From Dehalogenimonas lykanthroporepellens BL-DC-9 (GTDB lineage Bacteria; Chloroflexota; Dehalococcoidia; Dehalococcoidales; Dehalococcoidaceae), in assembly GCA_000143165.1 (NCBI GenBank), contig CP002084.1, positions 930,001 through 994,000 of the forward strand: DNA of 64,000 nt, in the 5' to 3' direction. Below are positions 26,598 to 36,617 of the stretch, piece by piece. How positions within the stretch are numbered: position 1 is the stretch's first letter; each line of letters opens with the position of its first letter. The translations under genes and the position numbers were made by a program. The notes under the pieces were generated by a model. That model made no database searches. It was not told the origin of the DNA and worked only from the letters and a program-made list of their open reading frames with translations.

Positions 26598-27878
26598 TTG
26601 ACCAAGAAACATAAAAAACATCCCCCGGCTCATAACAAGCTGACTCCCAGGGCGCAGTCCAAGCTGGCCCGACAGCGCCGTCAGCAGAAAATTACCCGCT
26701 GGATCGGGCTGGGCGTCATCGGCGTCGCGGCCTTGGTCGTGAGTATCGGGGTCATCGCCTCCTGGCTGATACCGGTCTACCTGCCCCTTCAGAAGACGGT
26801 ATTGACAATCAACGACACCGAATACAAGGCCGCCTATGTGTCCAAAATGGTTAATTTCTACACCGGCGGAGACGCAACCTATTCCTATCTGTACATCGAT
26901 CTGGTGCTGGATCAGATAGAAAAGAACCAGCTCATGAAAGACGGCGCCGCCGAACTGGGCATCACCGTCAGTGATCAGGAAATCAAGGACGCCATCAAGA
27001 CCGCCGAGCTGGACGACAACGAAGTAACCCGGGATATCGTCCGGGCTTCCCTTCTATACCAGAAGCTCAACGACGAACATTTTGACGCCCAGGTACCTGC
27101 CTCCGGCGAACAGCGTCAGGCGCTGGTAATGCTTCTGGAGAGCCAGGAAAAAGCCGAAACCGTCCGGTCGCGGCTGAGCCAGGGTGAAAGCTTCGCCGAC
27201 ATCGCGGTGGAGCTGTCGCTGGACCCGACCACCGTCACTCTGGAAGGCGATATGGGTTACCACCCGCCGGGGTTCCTGGACGGCAAACTGAACGCCGACG
27301 GACTGGATGAGAGAGTCGATGCCGGACAACCGGGCGATACCGGCTTCTTTTACGATGAGAACAAAAGCAAGAAGGGCGGTTTCTGGATAGTCAAGGCCAC
27401 CGAGCGCCAGACCGCCGACGATAACACCCAGGTGCAGGTCTTCGGTATCCTCCTGCCCACTCTGGAAAAGGCCGAGGAAGCCCGCCAGCGCGTTCTCGAC
27501 GGGGAAGACTTTGCTACCGTCGTCGAGGAAATGACCCAGCACGTCTCTTCCAAGGCCTCGGGCGGTGACCTGGGACTGCTGTCAGCCGACAGCGAGGCGC
27601 CCTACGCTGATTTCATCTTCGATGAGAATACCGAACTGAATGAACTGAGTCAGCCCATCTTCGCCCCGACGGCCGACACTACCGGCGGCTGGTGGTTCTA
27701 CCAGGTTGCCTCGGTGGAACAGTCCCGGCTGTATTCCGAAGAAGACCGCACTCAGTTGATTGAAGACGTCTTCACTGAGTGGATGGAACAACTTGAAGCC
27801 GCCGCCGAGGACGACATTATCCGCGTGGAACTGACGCAGGAGATGAAGGACCTTATCGCGGAACAATCGCTCAATTAG
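26598..27878 (+). CDS. Membrane-anchored parvulin-type peptidyl-prolyl isomerase
   Basis: A 426-residue foldase. A basic N-terminus and one membrane helix (about 33-58) anchor it on the outer face of the membrane. A SurA_N-like helical part follows (about 65-165). There are two parvulin-like segments: KAETVRSRLSQGESFADIA (about 185-270) and KAEEARQRVLDGEDFATVV with SGGDLGLLS (about 275-375). It would help secreted proteins fold. The start is a TTG with AGGAAAAGAGG upstream. It precedes hom by 27 bases. Confidence 0.88.
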   Translation: MTKKHKKHPPAHNKLTPRAQSKLARQRRQQKITRWIGLGVIGVAALVVSIGVIASWLIPVYLPLQKTVLTINDTEYKAAYVSKMVNFYTGGDATYSYLYIDLVLDQIEKNQLMKDGAAELGITVSDQEIKDAIKTAELDDNEVTRDIVRASLLYQKLNDEHFDAQVPASGEQRQALVMLLESQEKAETVRSRLSQGESFADIAVELSLDPTTVTLEGDMGYHPPGFLDGKLNADGLDERVDAGQPGDTGFFYDENKSKKGGFWIVKATERQTADDNTQVQVFGILLPTLEKAEEARQRVLDGEDFATVVEEMTQHVSSKASGGDLGLLSADSEAPYADFIFDENTELNELSQPIFAPTADTTGGWWFYQVASVEQSRLYSEEDRTQLIEDVFTEWMEQLEAAAEDDIIRVELTQEMKDLIAEQSLN

Positions 27879-27905
27879 TATTCAACTACAAAGGGATAAA
27901 CAAGC

Positions 27906-29204
27906 ATGGTAAAACGAACTATCGGAGTCGGAATCATCGGTATCGGCGTCATCGGCGGCGCGGTAGCCCGCGGACTGCGGGATCGCGCTGACTTGATGGA
28001 AGAACAACTCGGCTGTCGCGTCGAACTCAAAAGAGTCAAGATAGCCTCCCAGGATATGACCCGGCCGATTATTGCCGAATTCCCGGAAGAAATATTCACC
28101 ACCGAGGACGATGAGTTTTTCAACACCCCCGGCATCGACATCATCGTCGAGGCCATGGGTGGCGAGTATCCGGCCTTCGACTACCTGTCGCGGGCGCTCC
28201 GAACCGGACGCCATGTGGTCAGTTCCAACAAGGAAGTTATCGCCAAACATGCCGCCGAACTTTTGACACTGGCCCATGAAAACAATGTCGGCCTGCGTTT
28301 CGAGGCTTCGGTCGGCGGCGGCATTCCCCTGTTGGAACCCCTGCAGTACGACCTGGCGGCCAACAACGTGCTGGGCATCTATGCCATCATCAACGGCACC
28401 ACCAATTACATCCTGTCGCAGATGGACGCCGAGGGCATAGAGTTCGCCGAAGCCCTGCGCCAGGCGCAGGGTCTGGGTTACGCCGAGCGCGACCCCAGCA
28501 ACGACATCGAGGGTTTCGATTCCGTCTATAAACTGGCTATCATGGCCATGATGGTTTTCCGCACCGAGTTCCGGCCGGAAGACATACTCCGCGAGGGCAT
28601 CACCCGGCTGGAAGCCAAGGATTTCCGTTACGCCAAGGAACTGGGTTTTGTCATCAAACTGCTGGCCATCGCCAAGGCCGATGACGACCAGGTGGAACTA
28701 CGGGTGCATCCGGTGCTCCTGCCCCATGACAACTTCCTGGCCAAAATCGACGGCGTTTACAACGCCGCTCTCATCTCCGGCGACCTGGTCGGTGATGTCC
28801 TGTTCTCCGGTGAGGGCGCCGGGCCTTCGGCCACTTCCTCGGCGGTCATCGCCGACATCATGTCTGCCGCTCAGGATACCGCCCTCGGTGTCGGCAACCG
28901 CATGCGCTGGCGGCTCAACGGTCGGCGGCGGTTGATGTCGACAGAAGATGTCACCACCCAGTATTATTTCCGGCTGAATGCCAACGACCAGGCGGGCGTG
29001 CTGGCTGACGTGGCCGCCATCTTCAAGGACACCGACATCAGCATCGCTTCGGTTCTCCAGAAGGAAGTAGATGAAAACGACCTCACCGCCGAAGTTATCA
29101 TCATGACCCACCCGGCCAGGGAATCCGCGGTTCGCCGGGCGGTGGAAGCCCTGCAACTTCTGGCGCCCATCAACGCCGTCAATATCATACGGGTAGGTAT
29201 CTGA
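27906..29204 (+). CDS. hom: Homoserine dehydrogenase
   Basis: Reduces aspartate semialdehyde to homoserine for threonine and methionine synthesis. The 432-residue protein has the NAD(P) motif GIGVIG at 12-17, the active-site region [13 protein letters not shown], the INGTTNYIL signature near 162-170, and a C-terminal ACT domain (from about 355, [15 protein letters not shown]) for feedback control. It is followed with one base between by thrC, a classic threonine operon. Confidence 0.96.
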   Translation: MVKRTIGVGIIGIGVIGGAVARGLRDRADLMEEQLGCRVELKRVKIASQDMTRPIIAEFPEEIFTTEDDEFFNTPGIDIIVEAMGGEYPAFDYLSRALRTGRHVVSSNKEVIAKHAAELLTLAHENNVGLRFEASVGGGIPLLEPLQYDLAANNVLGIYAIINGTTNYILSQMDAEGIEFAEALRQAQGLGYAERDPSNDIEGFDSVYKLAIMAMMVFRTEFRPEDILREGITRLEAKDFRYAKELGFVIKLLAIAKADDDQVELRVHPVLLPHDNFLAKIDGVYNAALISGDLVGDVLFSGEGAGPSATSSAVIADIMSAAQDTALGVGNRMRWRLNGRRRLMSTEDVTTQYYFRLNANDQAGVLADVAAIFKDTDISIASVLQKEVDENDLTAEVIIMTHPARESAVRRAVEALQLLAPINAVNIIRVGI

Positions 29205-29205
29205 T

Positions 29206-30258
29206 ATGAAATCAGGCGTACTGGAACGATACCGAGCGTTTCTGCCGGTCACCGATAACACCCCGGCTCTGACTCTGGGCGAAGGCGATACCCCGCTGGT
29301 GCGCTCACCCGGACTGGAGCGGGCTACCGGCGTCGGCGAGTTGTATTTCAAATTGGAAGGCTGTAACCCCACCGGCTCATTCAAAGACCGCGGCATGGTC
29401 ATGGCGGTGGCCAAAGCGCTGGAAGACGGCTTCAAGGCGGTGGCCTGCGCTTCTACCGGCAACACTTCGGCTTCAGCCACCGCCTACGCCTCCGCCGCCG
29501 GTGTCGAGTCCATCATCATCATTCCCAAGGGCAAGATAGCCCTGGGCAAGCTGGCACAGGCCATCGTGTACGGCGCCCGCATCGTCATGGTGGACGGCAA
29601 TTTCGATGACGCCCTGCGCCTGGTGAGGGAGATGACCGAGACCCGCCCGGTGGCGCTGGTCAATTCGGTCAATCCCTATCGCATCGAGGGGCAGAAAACA
29701 GCCGCATTTGAAATCTGTGACGTACTGGGCGGCGCTCCTGACCGGCTGTTTCTGCCGGTAGGCAACGCCGGCAATATCACCGCCTACTGGAAGGGTTTCA
29801 AGGAATACCACGATAAAGGCATCACCGACCGGACCCCCATGATGATGGGCTTTCAGGCCGCCGGCGCCGCGCCGATAGTGCTGGGCGCCCCGGTTACCCG
29901 GCCGGAAACCATCGCCACCGCCATCCGTATCGGCAACCCGGCCTCATGGAAACAGGCCGAAGCCGCCCGGGACGAATCCGGCGGCGTCATCGACATGGTA
30001 ACCGATGATGAAATACTGAGAGCCTATCACCTGATGGCCGAAAAAGGCGGCATCTTCGGTGAGCCGGCTTCTGCCGCCCCGCTGGCTGGACTGCTCAAAC
30101 TGAAGGCCCAGGGATACGACTTCAGCAAGGAGCGGATAGTCTGTGTCGTCACCGGCAACGGCCTCAAGGATGCCGACACCGCCATCAAGGGCTTCTCCGG
30201 CGAGTTCATTGAAATCCCACCGGATCCGGCCTCGGTGGAAAAAGCACTGGGCTGGTAG
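29206..30258 (+). CDS. thrC: Threonine synthase
   Basis: Converts O-phosphohomoserine to threonine with PLP. The 350-residue protein has the PLP-binding Lys 60 in [10 protein letters not shown], a STGNTSAS segment for phosphate binding and a glycine-rich [11 protein letters not shown] loop. It is the short, bacterial type. The ATG lies one base after the hom stop codon, showing an operon. No thrB (homoserine kinase) is present in the window. Confidence 0.96.
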   Translation: MKSGVLERYRAFLPVTDNTPALTLGEGDTPLVRSPGLERATGVGELYFKLEGCNPTGSFKDRGMVMAVAKALEDGFKAVACASTGNTSASATAYASAAGVESIIIIPKGKIALGKLAQAIVYGARIVMVDGNFDDALRLVREMTETRPVALVNSVNPYRIEGQKTAAFEICDVLGGAPDRLFLPVGNAGNITAYWKGFKEYHDKGITDRTPMMMGFQAAGAAPIVLGAPVTRPETIATAIRIGNPASWKQAEAARDESGGVIDMVTDDEILRAYHLMAEKGGIFGEPASAAPLAGLLKLKAQGYDFSKERIVCVVTGNGLKDADTAIKGFSGEFIEIPPDPASVEKALGW

Positions 30259-30268
30259 GCGCAATACC

Positions 30269-30856
30269 ATGATGAAACAGGTTTCGGAAGACGTAGGCGC
30301 CTATTATCAGCACTACCCGCGCCTGGCGGCGGTTGTCGGGGCTTACCATGACGGACAGCCCAACGCCATGGTAGTGGCCTGGCACACCCCGCTGTCGTTC
30401 CACCCGCCCCTCTTCGGCGTCGCCGTTTCGACCAAGCGCCATACCTACGACATGATAAAGGCCAGCGGTGAGTTCAGCGTCAACTTCCTGCCGGCGGATA
30501 AGGCAGGTCTGATAGCGGCGCTGGGCGGCAGTAAAGGTTCCCAGCTGGATAAATTCGCCGCTTTCGGTATCGCCCGCGACATTCCCCTGCGCACCAACAC
30601 CCCCATCTTGAGTGACGCCTATGCCGCCTACGAATGCAAACTGGTAGATGACCGCATCTACGGCGACCATCAACTGCTGGTCGGCGAGGTGGTGGCGGTA
30701 CATACCCTGGAAGAGGCCTTCACCGCCGGCGAGATGCTGGACCTGAAAAACGTAACCCCGGCCTTCTACATGGGGCGGGACAAATACATCGCCAGGATGA
30801 AAGCCGGCGTGGAAACTATGGAACGGGAACGCTTCAGCCAACCGGGCAGTCTTTAG
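30269..30856 (+). CDS. Flavin reductase-like (FMN-binding) protein
   Basis: A 195-residue protein of the flavin reductase/FMN-binding split-barrel family. The pattern PNAMVVAWHTPLSFHPPLFGV, then TYDMIKASGEFSVNFLP and LVGEVVAVH is typical. It would bind FMN in the cytoplasm and act as a redox partner; the partner is not known. The frame runs upstream, but ATG 30269 gives the family start. It lies 10 bases after thrC and 9 before folE and may be in one transcript with both. Confidence 0.85.
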   Translation: MMKQVSEDVGAYYQHYPRLAAVVGAYHDGQPNAMVVAWHTPLSFHPPLFGVAVSTKRHTYDMIKASGEFSVNFLPADKAGLIAALGGSKGSQLDKFAAFGIARDIPLRTNTPILSDAYAAYECKLVDDRIYGDHQLLVGEVVAVHTLEEAFTAGEMLDLKNVTPAFYMGRDKYIARMKAGVETMERERFSQPGSL

Positions 30857-30865
30857 GAGCTAGCC

Positions 30866-31426
30866 ATGATAGACGAAAACGCCATTGCCGCGGCGGTGGA
30901 AACAATGCTTGAAGCCATCGGCGACGATCCCAACCGGGAAGGTCTGCGCGACACCCCGGAACGCGTCGCCCGCATGTACGCTGAAATATTCTCCGGTATC
31001 GACAAGAACCCCGCTGACGACCTCAAGGTCGGCTACGAGCTGGGCCACCGGGAAATGGTCATCCTGAAGGACATCCCCTTCTATTCCATGTGCGAACACC
31101 ACCTGCTCCCCTTCTCCGGCGTGGTGCATATCGGCTATGTTCCCGGCCAGGACGGCCGGGTGGTCGGTATCTCCAAGCTGGCCCGAGTGGTGGAAACCGT
31201 CGCCCGCCGGCCGCAGATTCAGGAGCGCATGGCCACCGAAATCGCCGATGCCATAGTGGACGGCCTGAGCCCCGACGGTGTCGGCGTAGTCATCACCGCC
31301 GAACACATGTGCATGACCATGCGCGGCATTAAAAAACCGGGCTCCAAAGTCCTTACCTCCGCCTTACGCGGCGGCTTCGCCAAACGCCCTGCCACTCGCG
31401 CTGAGTTCATGTCGCTGATTCAGTAG
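30866..31426 (+). CDS. folE: GTP cyclohydrolase I
   Basis: First enzyme of folate (and related pterin) synthesis: GTP to dihydroneopterin triphosphate. The 186-residue protein carries the zinc ligands Cys 76 and His 79 in CEHHLLPF, and a second ligand Cys in HMCMTMRG near 152. It also has EGLRDTPERVARMYAE near the N-terminus and RLxK-type residues in ISKLARVVE. The gene has GGAGCTAGCC just upstream. Confidence 0.96.
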   Translation: MIDENAIAAAVETMLEAIGDDPNREGLRDTPERVARMYAEIFSGIDKNPADDLKVGYELGHREMVILKDIPFYSMCEHHLLPFSGVVHIGYVPGQDGRVVGISKLARVVETVARRPQIQERMATEIADAIVDGLSPDGVGVVITAEHMCMTMRGIKKPGSKVLTSALRGGFAKRPATRAEFMSLIQ

Positions 31427-31443
31427 CCGGCAACACCCGGCCT

Positions 31444-31467
31444 CCCCTTGTCCCTGAAGGGGCAACC
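31444..31467 (+). terminator. Possible terminator after folE
   Basis: CCCCTT (31444-31449) and AAGGGG (31457-31462) form a 6-bp stem. The trailing T-run is weak, so this is tentative. Confidence 0.3.
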
Positions 31468-31571
31468 CGTTTCGGCATTATTTCAATATTTTCGTTCTCT
31501 TTATTCCCCTTATGTCTTTTATAACGCACCAAATAGTAAAGTTTGGTATGATTTGGATAGGTTTGGATATA

Positions 31572-31600
31572 TTGACATTGGGTCTATCTGATAGGACAAT
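31572..31600 (+). promoter_or_regulatory. Promoter of the secreted-protein leader
   Basis: A perfect TTGACA (31572-31577), a 17-bp spacer and GACAAT (31595-31600). Transcription would begin near 31607 and give a leader of about 265 bases before the start codon at 31872. Confidence 0.55.
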
Positions 31601-31871
31601 GGAAAACAATACAAAAACTTCAGTATCGAAAGCTGAACGGGAGAAGACTGGAGAAAATTCCGCTCCAAGAAACTTAGATTTCCATCTTAATAACAACAGG
31701 AAGCGTTGAACCGTCACCTGTAATGTGGTCACTTGGGTGACGGGGAGCCCCTAGTGAAACCGGCCTGATATTTTATATCGAGAGCCGATATTTTATTTTA
31801 AGGGGGTGGTGCCAGTCCTAAATCCTGACATGGAAGACAGTGAATTTTGGAATAAACAGGAGGAGTATTTT

Positions 31872-32534
31872 ATGAAATCCAGACTAATGAGACTCTTTGC
31901 CGCCCTCGCATTGGTACTGACGGTCAGTATGATACCCGTCATGGCAGACGAGATTGATAATCCGTCCGATGATGCCGAGTACGACGCCGCTCCGGCTGTG
32001 GCCGAAAGGCTTTTGGCTGATGCCGGCATATCGCCCCGGTACGGCAAGGGTCGGGATGGCGGCAATCATATCAGTGATGTCGCCCAGAAAATGGGGCCCG
32101 GAACTGATTTCAATGAAGTAAACAAAACCAATACATTCCTTTACGAGTGGGAAATTGCGCAATTCCTCAACAATAATGAAGCAGAAGTCGCTTTCCCAAA
32201 AAGCGTTCTTGAATCCGTTTTATTTATACCCAAAGATGATGGTGGAACAATGTTGGGGTCGGCTATCGGAGATAAGCTGGTATTTACTTTTTCATATGAC
32301 ATTGAGCTCGGCGACGGTCCCCAATACATAGATTTCCAGTCGTCCCAGGAAATCAAGGCGGTTTGGAATGCTGTTTCGTGGAATGCCGAAGGTAATGTTT
32401 TAACAATGTCGACCACCAGAACATTCGGCAATCCGAGATCCATTACCAGGGACGTTGTTACGGTGTTGACCGGAGTCTTTGACCTAGCAGGAGAATCTGT
32501 GGTCATACCTGCAGGTGGCGTAACCATCGACTAA
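31872..32534 (+). CDS. Secreted protein of unknown function
   Basis: A 220-residue product with a signal peptide (basic KSRLMR, hydrophobic stretch to about 23, cut after VMA). The mature part is acidic and shows alternating beta-strand patterns in its second half (DKLVFTFSYDIEL, NVLTMSTTRTF). I do not recognise the family. AGGAGGAG precedes the ATG at 31872, so the start is reliable although the frame opens earlier. It has a strong terminator directly after it and is a single-gene unit with a long leader. Confidence 0.75.
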   Translation: MKSRLMRLFAALALVLTVSMIPVMADEIDNPSDDAEYDAAPAVAERLLADAGISPRYGKGRDGGNHISDVAQKMGPGTDFNEVNKTNTFLYEWEIAQFLNNNEAEVAFPKSVLESVLFIPKDDGGTMLGSAIGDKLVFTFSYDIELGDGPQYIDFQSSQEIKAVWNAVSWNAEGNVLTMSTTRTFGNPRSITRDVVTVLTGVFDLAGESVVIPAGGVTID

Positions 32535-32572
32535 TCTCGGCTGTTAGTCACCGTTTCTGATATCCGTCTTGA

Positions 32573-32606
32573 AAGAGAAGGAGTTAACAGTTAACTCCTT
32601 CTCTTT
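32573..32606 (+). terminator. Rho-independent terminator
   Basis: A nearly perfect inverted repeat (AGAGAAGGAGTTAAC with its complement) followed by TTTTTC. It ends the secreted-protein transcript. Confidence 0.9.
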
Positions 32607-32643
32607 TTCATTGTAATCCCCGGATGAGAACACCCGCCGCCCA

Positions 32644-32652
32644 TGCTATAAT
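32644..32652 (+). promoter_or_regulatory. prfA extended -10 (leaderless type)
   Basis: TGCTATAAT (TG at 32644-32645, TATAAT at 32647-32652) ends eight bases before the ATG at 32661. No Shine-Dalgarno sequence is visible. Confidence 0.5.
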
Positions 32653-32660
32653 GAAAACCT

Positions 32661-33731
32661 ATGTTAGACAAACTGGAAATCATCGAAAGACGCTACCTGG
32701 AGATAGAACAGGCCATCGCGGACCCGTCGGTGGCCACCGACATCACCCTGCTCACCCGCCTGGCCAAGGAAAGGGCTTCCATGGAAGCCCTTATCGGCAT
32801 GTACCGCCGCTACAAACGCAATGAGCAGTCGCTGACCGAAGCCGAGCAGATGCTGGAAACCGAAACCGATGAAGAGATGCGGGAACTGGCCAAAGAAGAG
32901 GTCAAGCGTCTGAAACAGGAGCAGGAAGAACTTTACGAACAACTTAAAATCGCCCTTTTACCCAAAGACCCCAACGCCGAACGCAACATCATCATCGAAA
33001 TCCGCGCCGGCACCGGGGGTGACGAAGCCAAGTTATTCGCCGGCGACCTGTTCCGCATGTACACCCGTTACGCCGAACTCAAGGGCTGGAAAGTGGAGAT
33101 TATTGACCTGACCGAGCAATCCGGCGGCACTTTTAAGGAAGCGGTTTTTGAAATTGACGGCGAAGACGTCTATTCCCGCCTCAAGTACGAAAGCGGCGTT
33201 CACCGCGTCCAGCGAGTTCCGGTCACCGAAGCCTCCGGGCGCATCCATACCTCCACCGCCACCGTCGCGGTCATGCCGGTGGCCGAAGATATAGAAGTTG
33301 ATATCAAACCCGAAGACCTAAGGATAGACATCTATCACTCCGGCGGCGCCGGCGGCCAGAACGTCAACAAAGTAGCTACCGCTGTGCGCATGACCCATCT
33401 GCCCAGCGGCCTGGTGGTGGCTTGTCAGGAAGAACGCTCCCAGCTTAAAAACCGCCAGAAAGCCATGTCCGTCCTTAAAGCACGTCTCCTGGCCATGGAG
33501 CAGGAAAAGCAGGACAAGGAAATGACTGACAATCGTCGCGCTCAGGTAGGCTCTGCTGACCGCTCGGAAAAAATCCGCACCTATAATTACCCCCAGGACA
33601 GGCTGACCGACCATCGCATCGGTCTGTCCGTTCATAACCTGCCCAAAATCATGGAAGGCTACCTGGACGATATCATCGACGCCCTGGCCACCGACGAGCA
33701 GGCCTGCCTGCTCCAGTCCGCCGGCCTATGA
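32661..33731 (+). CDS. prfA: Peptide chain release factor 1
   Basis: RF1 reads UAA and UAG and releases the peptide from the ribosome. The 356-residue protein has the codon-reading region with a [11 protein letters not shown] stretch and the catalytic GGQ at 231-233 in [11 protein letters not shown]. It overlaps prmC, whose product methylates the GGQ glutamine. Confidence 0.97.
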   Translation: MLDKLEIIERRYLEIEQAIADPSVATDITLLTRLAKERASMEALIGMYRRYKRNEQSLTEAEQMLETETDEEMRELAKEEVKRLKQEQEELYEQLKIALLPKDPNAERNIIIEIRAGTGGDEAKLFAGDLFRMYTRYAELKGWKVEIIDLTEQSGGTFKEAVFEIDGEDVYSRLKYESGVHRVQRVPVTEASGRIHTSTATVAVMPVAEDIEVDIKPEDLRIDIYHSGGAGGQNVNKVATAVRMTHLPSGLVVACQEERSQLKNRQKAMSVLKARLLAMEQEKQDKEMTDNRRAQVGSADRSEKIRTYNYPQDRLTDHRIGLSVHNLPKIMEGYLDDIIDALATDEQACLLQSAGL

Positions 33732-34549
33732 ACCTCCACCGGGCGCTGGGCGAAGCCTCGGAAAGACTGCGGGGCATGGCATCGGAATTCGAAGCCGAAA
33801 TACTGATAGCCCATATCACCGGCCTCACCCGCGCCGGTATCCACGCCCATCCGGAACGGGAACTGACCGCGGCGGAAGAAGCCCGTTACCGGGCGCTTCT
33901 GGAACGCCTGTCAGCCGGTGAACCGCTTCAGTACCTGACCGGGAAAATGGAGTTCTACGGACTGGAATTTGAAGTCAACCCTTCGGTGCTGGTACCCCGT
34001 CCTGAAACCGAAATCATGGCCGAACGAGCCTTGAATATCGCCAAAGGCTACGACCGTCCCGCCATCGCCGACATCGGTTGCGGCTCCGGCGCCCTGGCGG
34101 TGACCCTGGCCGTCCGCCTGCCCCGCTCTACCGTCACCGCCGCCGATATCTCCCCGACCGCGCTGGAAACCGCCCGTCGCAACGCCGTCCGTCACCATGT
34201 CGCCAACATCGGCTTCCGGAAGTCGGAGCTTCTTTCCGGCCTGACTGACCTCAACTTCGACATCATCTGCGCCAACCTGCCGTATGTACCGTCTGCTGAA
34301 GTATCCGCCAACCGGTTCGAACCCCGCCTGGCGCTGGACGGCGGGACTGACGGACTCGACCTTATCCGCCGTCTGCTGGCTCAAATCGCCGGTCTGCCGC
34401 GCCGTCCGGACTGGCTCCTGCTGGAATTCGGCACCGGCCAGGCCGCCGGAGTCAAACGACTCATCGCAGAACACCTGCCCCACAGCCGGACTGAAATCCT
34501 GACCGACCTTATTCCCCTGGAAAGGGTATCGGTCACCCGCCTCTCCTGA
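33728..34549 (+). CDS. prmC: Peptide chain release factor glutamine methyltransferase
   Basis: Methylates the Gln in the GGQ motif of RF1 and RF2. The 273-residue protein has the N-terminal helical RF-binding domain, [13 protein letters not shown], the SAM-binding [13 protein letters not shown] near 118 and the motif NLPY at 183-186. The usual motif is NPPY, so one Pro is replaced by Leu. It overlaps the prfA stop codon by four bases (ATGA), which shows operon coupling. Confidence 0.94.
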   Translation: MNLHRALGEASERLRGMASEFEAEILIAHITGLTRAGIHAHPERELTAAEEARYRALLERLSAGEPLQYLTGKMEFYGLEFEVNPSVLVPRPETEIMAERALNIAKGYDRPAIADIGCGSGALAVTLAVRLPRSTVTAADISPTALETARRNAVRHHVANIGFRKSELLSGLTDLNFDIICANLPYVPSAEVSANRFEPRLALDGGTDGLDLIRRLLAQIAGLPRRPDWLLLEFGTGQAAGVKRLIAEHLPHSRTEILTDLIPLERVSVTRLS

Positions 34550-34634
34550 CACCTTTCATTTGACCCGCCGCCCGCCGCGATGTTAAATTAGGGAATCGTT
34601 GACCAATCGTTCAATAATAACCGCGGAGGCAGTT

Positions 34635-35420
34635 TTGGAAATCATCATCCTGATTAAACAGATTCCCGACCCGGAAATCCCCCCGGCCAGTTTCAAAATA
34701 GACCCCACTGATAACCGGGTGGTGCCGCCGGCCGGTGTGGCTCCGGTCATTGACCCCTATTCGGAACACGCCCTGGAAGCCGCTCTGCGCCTGAAGGATG
34801 CCAATCCGGGCAGTCGCGTCAAGGCCATCAGCCTGGGCGCCGGACTGAACAGGGACCTGCTGAAAAAGACACTGGCTCTGGGCGCCGATGAACTGATACT
34901 GCTGGACGACACGACGATGGCGGAATCCGGTGATACCGCCCGGATACTGGCACTGGCCATAACCAAAGCCGGCCCGTTCGACCTGATACTGGCCGGACGG
35001 CAGTCAGCCGACTGGGATAACGGCCAAACCGGTGCGCTGGTGGCCGCCGAACTGGACCTGCCGGTCATCAGTCGCGCCCGAAAAATCGAATCGGCCGCCG
35101 GTCGTCTACGTATCGAAAAGCTGACTGAAAACGGCTATGACGTTCTGGATGCCCCTATGCCGGCGGTGATAACCGTAACCGCTGAACTGGGCAAACTACG
35201 CCTGCCCAACATCAAGGGCGTACTGGCGGCCAAGAAGAAGGAGCCGCTGTACTGGACCGGCGCCGATATCGGCTACGAACCGGCCCCCGTCGCCGGAGCC
35301 CGGCTGATCCGGCTGTACCAGCCGGCCCGTGAAGCCAGGTGTGAACCCATCCCCGGCGAAACCCCGGAGGAACAGGGCGCTAACCTGGCCCTCAAACTGC
35401 GGGAACTGAAACTGATTTAG
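34635..35420 (+). CDS. etfB: Electron transfer flavoprotein beta subunit
   Basis: EtfB with EtfA binds FAD and an AMP or second flavin and passes electrons between dehydrogenases and the respiratory chain. The 261-residue protein has IILIKQIPDPE at the start, a long alpha/beta fold and RQSADWDNGQTGALVAAELDLP in the centre. The start is a TTG with GCGGAGG just before it; the frame extends earlier from another TTG. etfA lies 9 bases downstream. No acyl-CoA dehydrogenase gene is nearby, so the partner is unknown. Confidence 0.92.
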   Translation: MEIIILIKQIPDPEIPPASFKIDPTDNRVVPPAGVAPVIDPYSEHALEAALRLKDANPGSRVKAISLGAGLNRDLLKKTLALGADELILLDDTTMAESGDTARILALAITKAGPFDLILAGRQSADWDNGQTGALVAAELDLPVISRARKIESAAGRLRIEKLTENGYDVLDAPMPAVITVTAELGKLRLPNIKGVLAAKKKEPLYWTGADIGYEPAPVAGARLIRLYQPAREARCEPIPGETPEEQGANLALKLRELKLI

Positions 35421-35429
35421 AGGACTGAT

Positions 35430-36395
35430 ATGAGCGATAACAAAGGTATACTTATAATCACTATCTGTGCTGAGGGCATTCTGCCGGTTTGGTCAGCCGA
35501 ACTCTTCGGCGCGGCGCGCCAGGCCTCGCCTGACAGCGTGATAACCGCTACGGTTATCGGCACCGGCACCGCGACCGCCGCAGAAGCCGCCGGCAGTATG
35601 GGCGTAGACCGAGTGCTGACCGCCGAAACCCCGGAAACCGTCGCAGTCAACCTTTTGGCTACCGCCGTAGCCGCCGTCACCGAATCCAAACCCCGCCTGA
35701 TACTGCTGGCCGATGATGACCTGGGACGCGACCTGGCCCCCCTGCTGGCGGCATCCCTGAAAACCGCCGCGGTGACCGATGCCGTCGGCCTGCGAACGGA
35801 AGACGACCATACCGTCATCACCCGGCCGGTTTATGGCGGCAACGCCCTGGCTGACTTTGTCATCGATACCGAACCCGGCATCGTCACCATCCGGCCCAGG
35901 GCTTTCGAACCAGCCACCTCATCTCCGACAACTCCGGAAATTTCCGAACTACCGCCGCCACCCGCCGGCGATATCAAAGTCCTGGAGAGTCACGTCATCG
36001 AAACCGAAGGCCCCCGATTGGAAGATGCCCGCATCGTCATCGCCGGCGGCCGCGGCCTGGGCGGCCCGGAAGGCTTCACTCAATTGAAGGCGCTGGCGGA
36101 ACTGGTCGGCGGCAGTGTCGGCGCTTCCCGCCCGCCGGTGGACCAGGGCTGGTGGCCGGAATCCGGCCAGATCGGCATCACCGGCAAGATAATCGCCCCG
36201 GAGCTTTATATCGCTGTCGGTATTTCCGGTTCTTCCCAGCATCTTTCCGGCATTACCGGAGCCAGGACGGTAGTAGCCGTCAACAAGGATCCGGAAGCCA
36301 ATATCTTCAACTCAGCCACTTACGGCATCGTCGGTGATTGGAATAAAGTCCTGCCGGCGCTGACCGACAAAATCAAGGAACTGACCGGAGGATAA
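35430..36395 (+). CDS. etfA: Electron transfer flavoprotein alpha subunit
   Basis: A 321-residue EtfA. The C-terminal FAD-binding domain contains [11 protein letters not shown], the [17 protein letters not shown] region, [12 protein letters not shown] and [11 protein letters not shown], all standard for the family. It is in an operon with etfB, with AGAGGACTG upstream of the ATG. Bifurcating and non-bifurcating types cannot be told apart from this alone. Confidence 0.95.
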   Translation: MSDNKGILIITICAEGILPVWSAELFGAARQASPDSVITATVIGTGTATAAEAAGSMGVDRVLTAETPETVAVNLLATAVAAVTESKPRLILLADDDLGRDLAPLLAASLKTAAVTDAVGLRTEDDHTVITRPVYGGNALADFVIDTEPGIVTIRPRAFEPATSSPTTPEISELPPPPAGDIKVLESHVIETEGPRLEDARIVIAGGRGLGGPEGFTQLKALAELVGGSVGASRPPVDQGWWPESGQIGITGKIIAPELYIAVGISGSSQHLSGITGARTVVAVNKDPEANIFNSATYGIVGDWNKVLPALTDKIKELTGG

Positions 36396-36416
36396 TCCAC
36401 GCGAAACACAACTTAC

Positions 36417-36446
36417 TGGACAGGTACTAGTACCATGTGCTAATAT
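36417..36446 (+). promoter_or_regulatory. tup promoter with a palindrome in the spacer
   Basis: TGGACA (36417-36422), an 18-bp spacer and TAATAT (36441-36446) preceded by TGC as an extended -10. The spacer begins with a perfect 12-bp palindrome, GGTACTAGTACC (36423-36434), a good place for a repressor to bind. Confidence 0.6.
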
Positions 36447-36467
36447 TCGTCCACAATTGAATATCGG

Positions 36468-36587
36468 TCTCCGAGTCCCCAGGCCTAAGTCTCTTCAGGA
36501 TACGGCCGCCGGACCGGTGGTTCACCGGAAGGTGAACCCGAGGGTAGCGCTGGAAACAGCACTGCCTCCCGCGATTTGGAAAGGAGA
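36468..36587 (+). ncRNA. Structured tup leader, possible Moco/Tuco-type riboswitch
   Basis: A folded RNA candidate. TCTCC (36468-36472) pairs with GGAGA (36583-36587) to close the domain. Inside are a perfect 8-bp hairpin GGTTCACC-GGAA-GGTGAACC (36519-36538) and a long GNRA-capped stem around GGAAAC (about 36543-36567, with a mismatch). A terminator follows 30 bases later. The context, directly before tungstate transport genes, matches the molybdenum or tungsten cofactor riboswitch class (RF01055). The class name is inferred from context and partial motif memory; the structure itself is seen. Confidence 0.5.
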
Positions 36588-36617
36588 AAAGCCATGACGG
36601 GATATTATTCCGGCGTT

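Larger units (their letters stand above)
31427..31871 (+). promoter_or_regulatory. AT-rich leader with hairpins and direct repeats
   Basis: A long non-coding stretch that is clearly richer in A and T than its surroundings. It holds, in order: a promoter (31572), an 8-bp hairpin CCGTCACC/GGTGACGG (31711-31743), a GGGGAGCCCC palindrome (31742-31751), and two copies of GATATTTTAT (31767-31776 and 31787-31796) exactly 20 bases apart. Frames inside (36-84 codons) have no convincing start signal. It may be a regulatory leader for the secreted protein; no known riboswitch class was matched. Confidence 0.45.

Noticed and set aside
31599-31709. Small frame in the AT-rich leader (36 codons, hydrophilic)
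   Set aside because: Its ATG overlaps the -10 element and would lie upstream of the expected transcript start.
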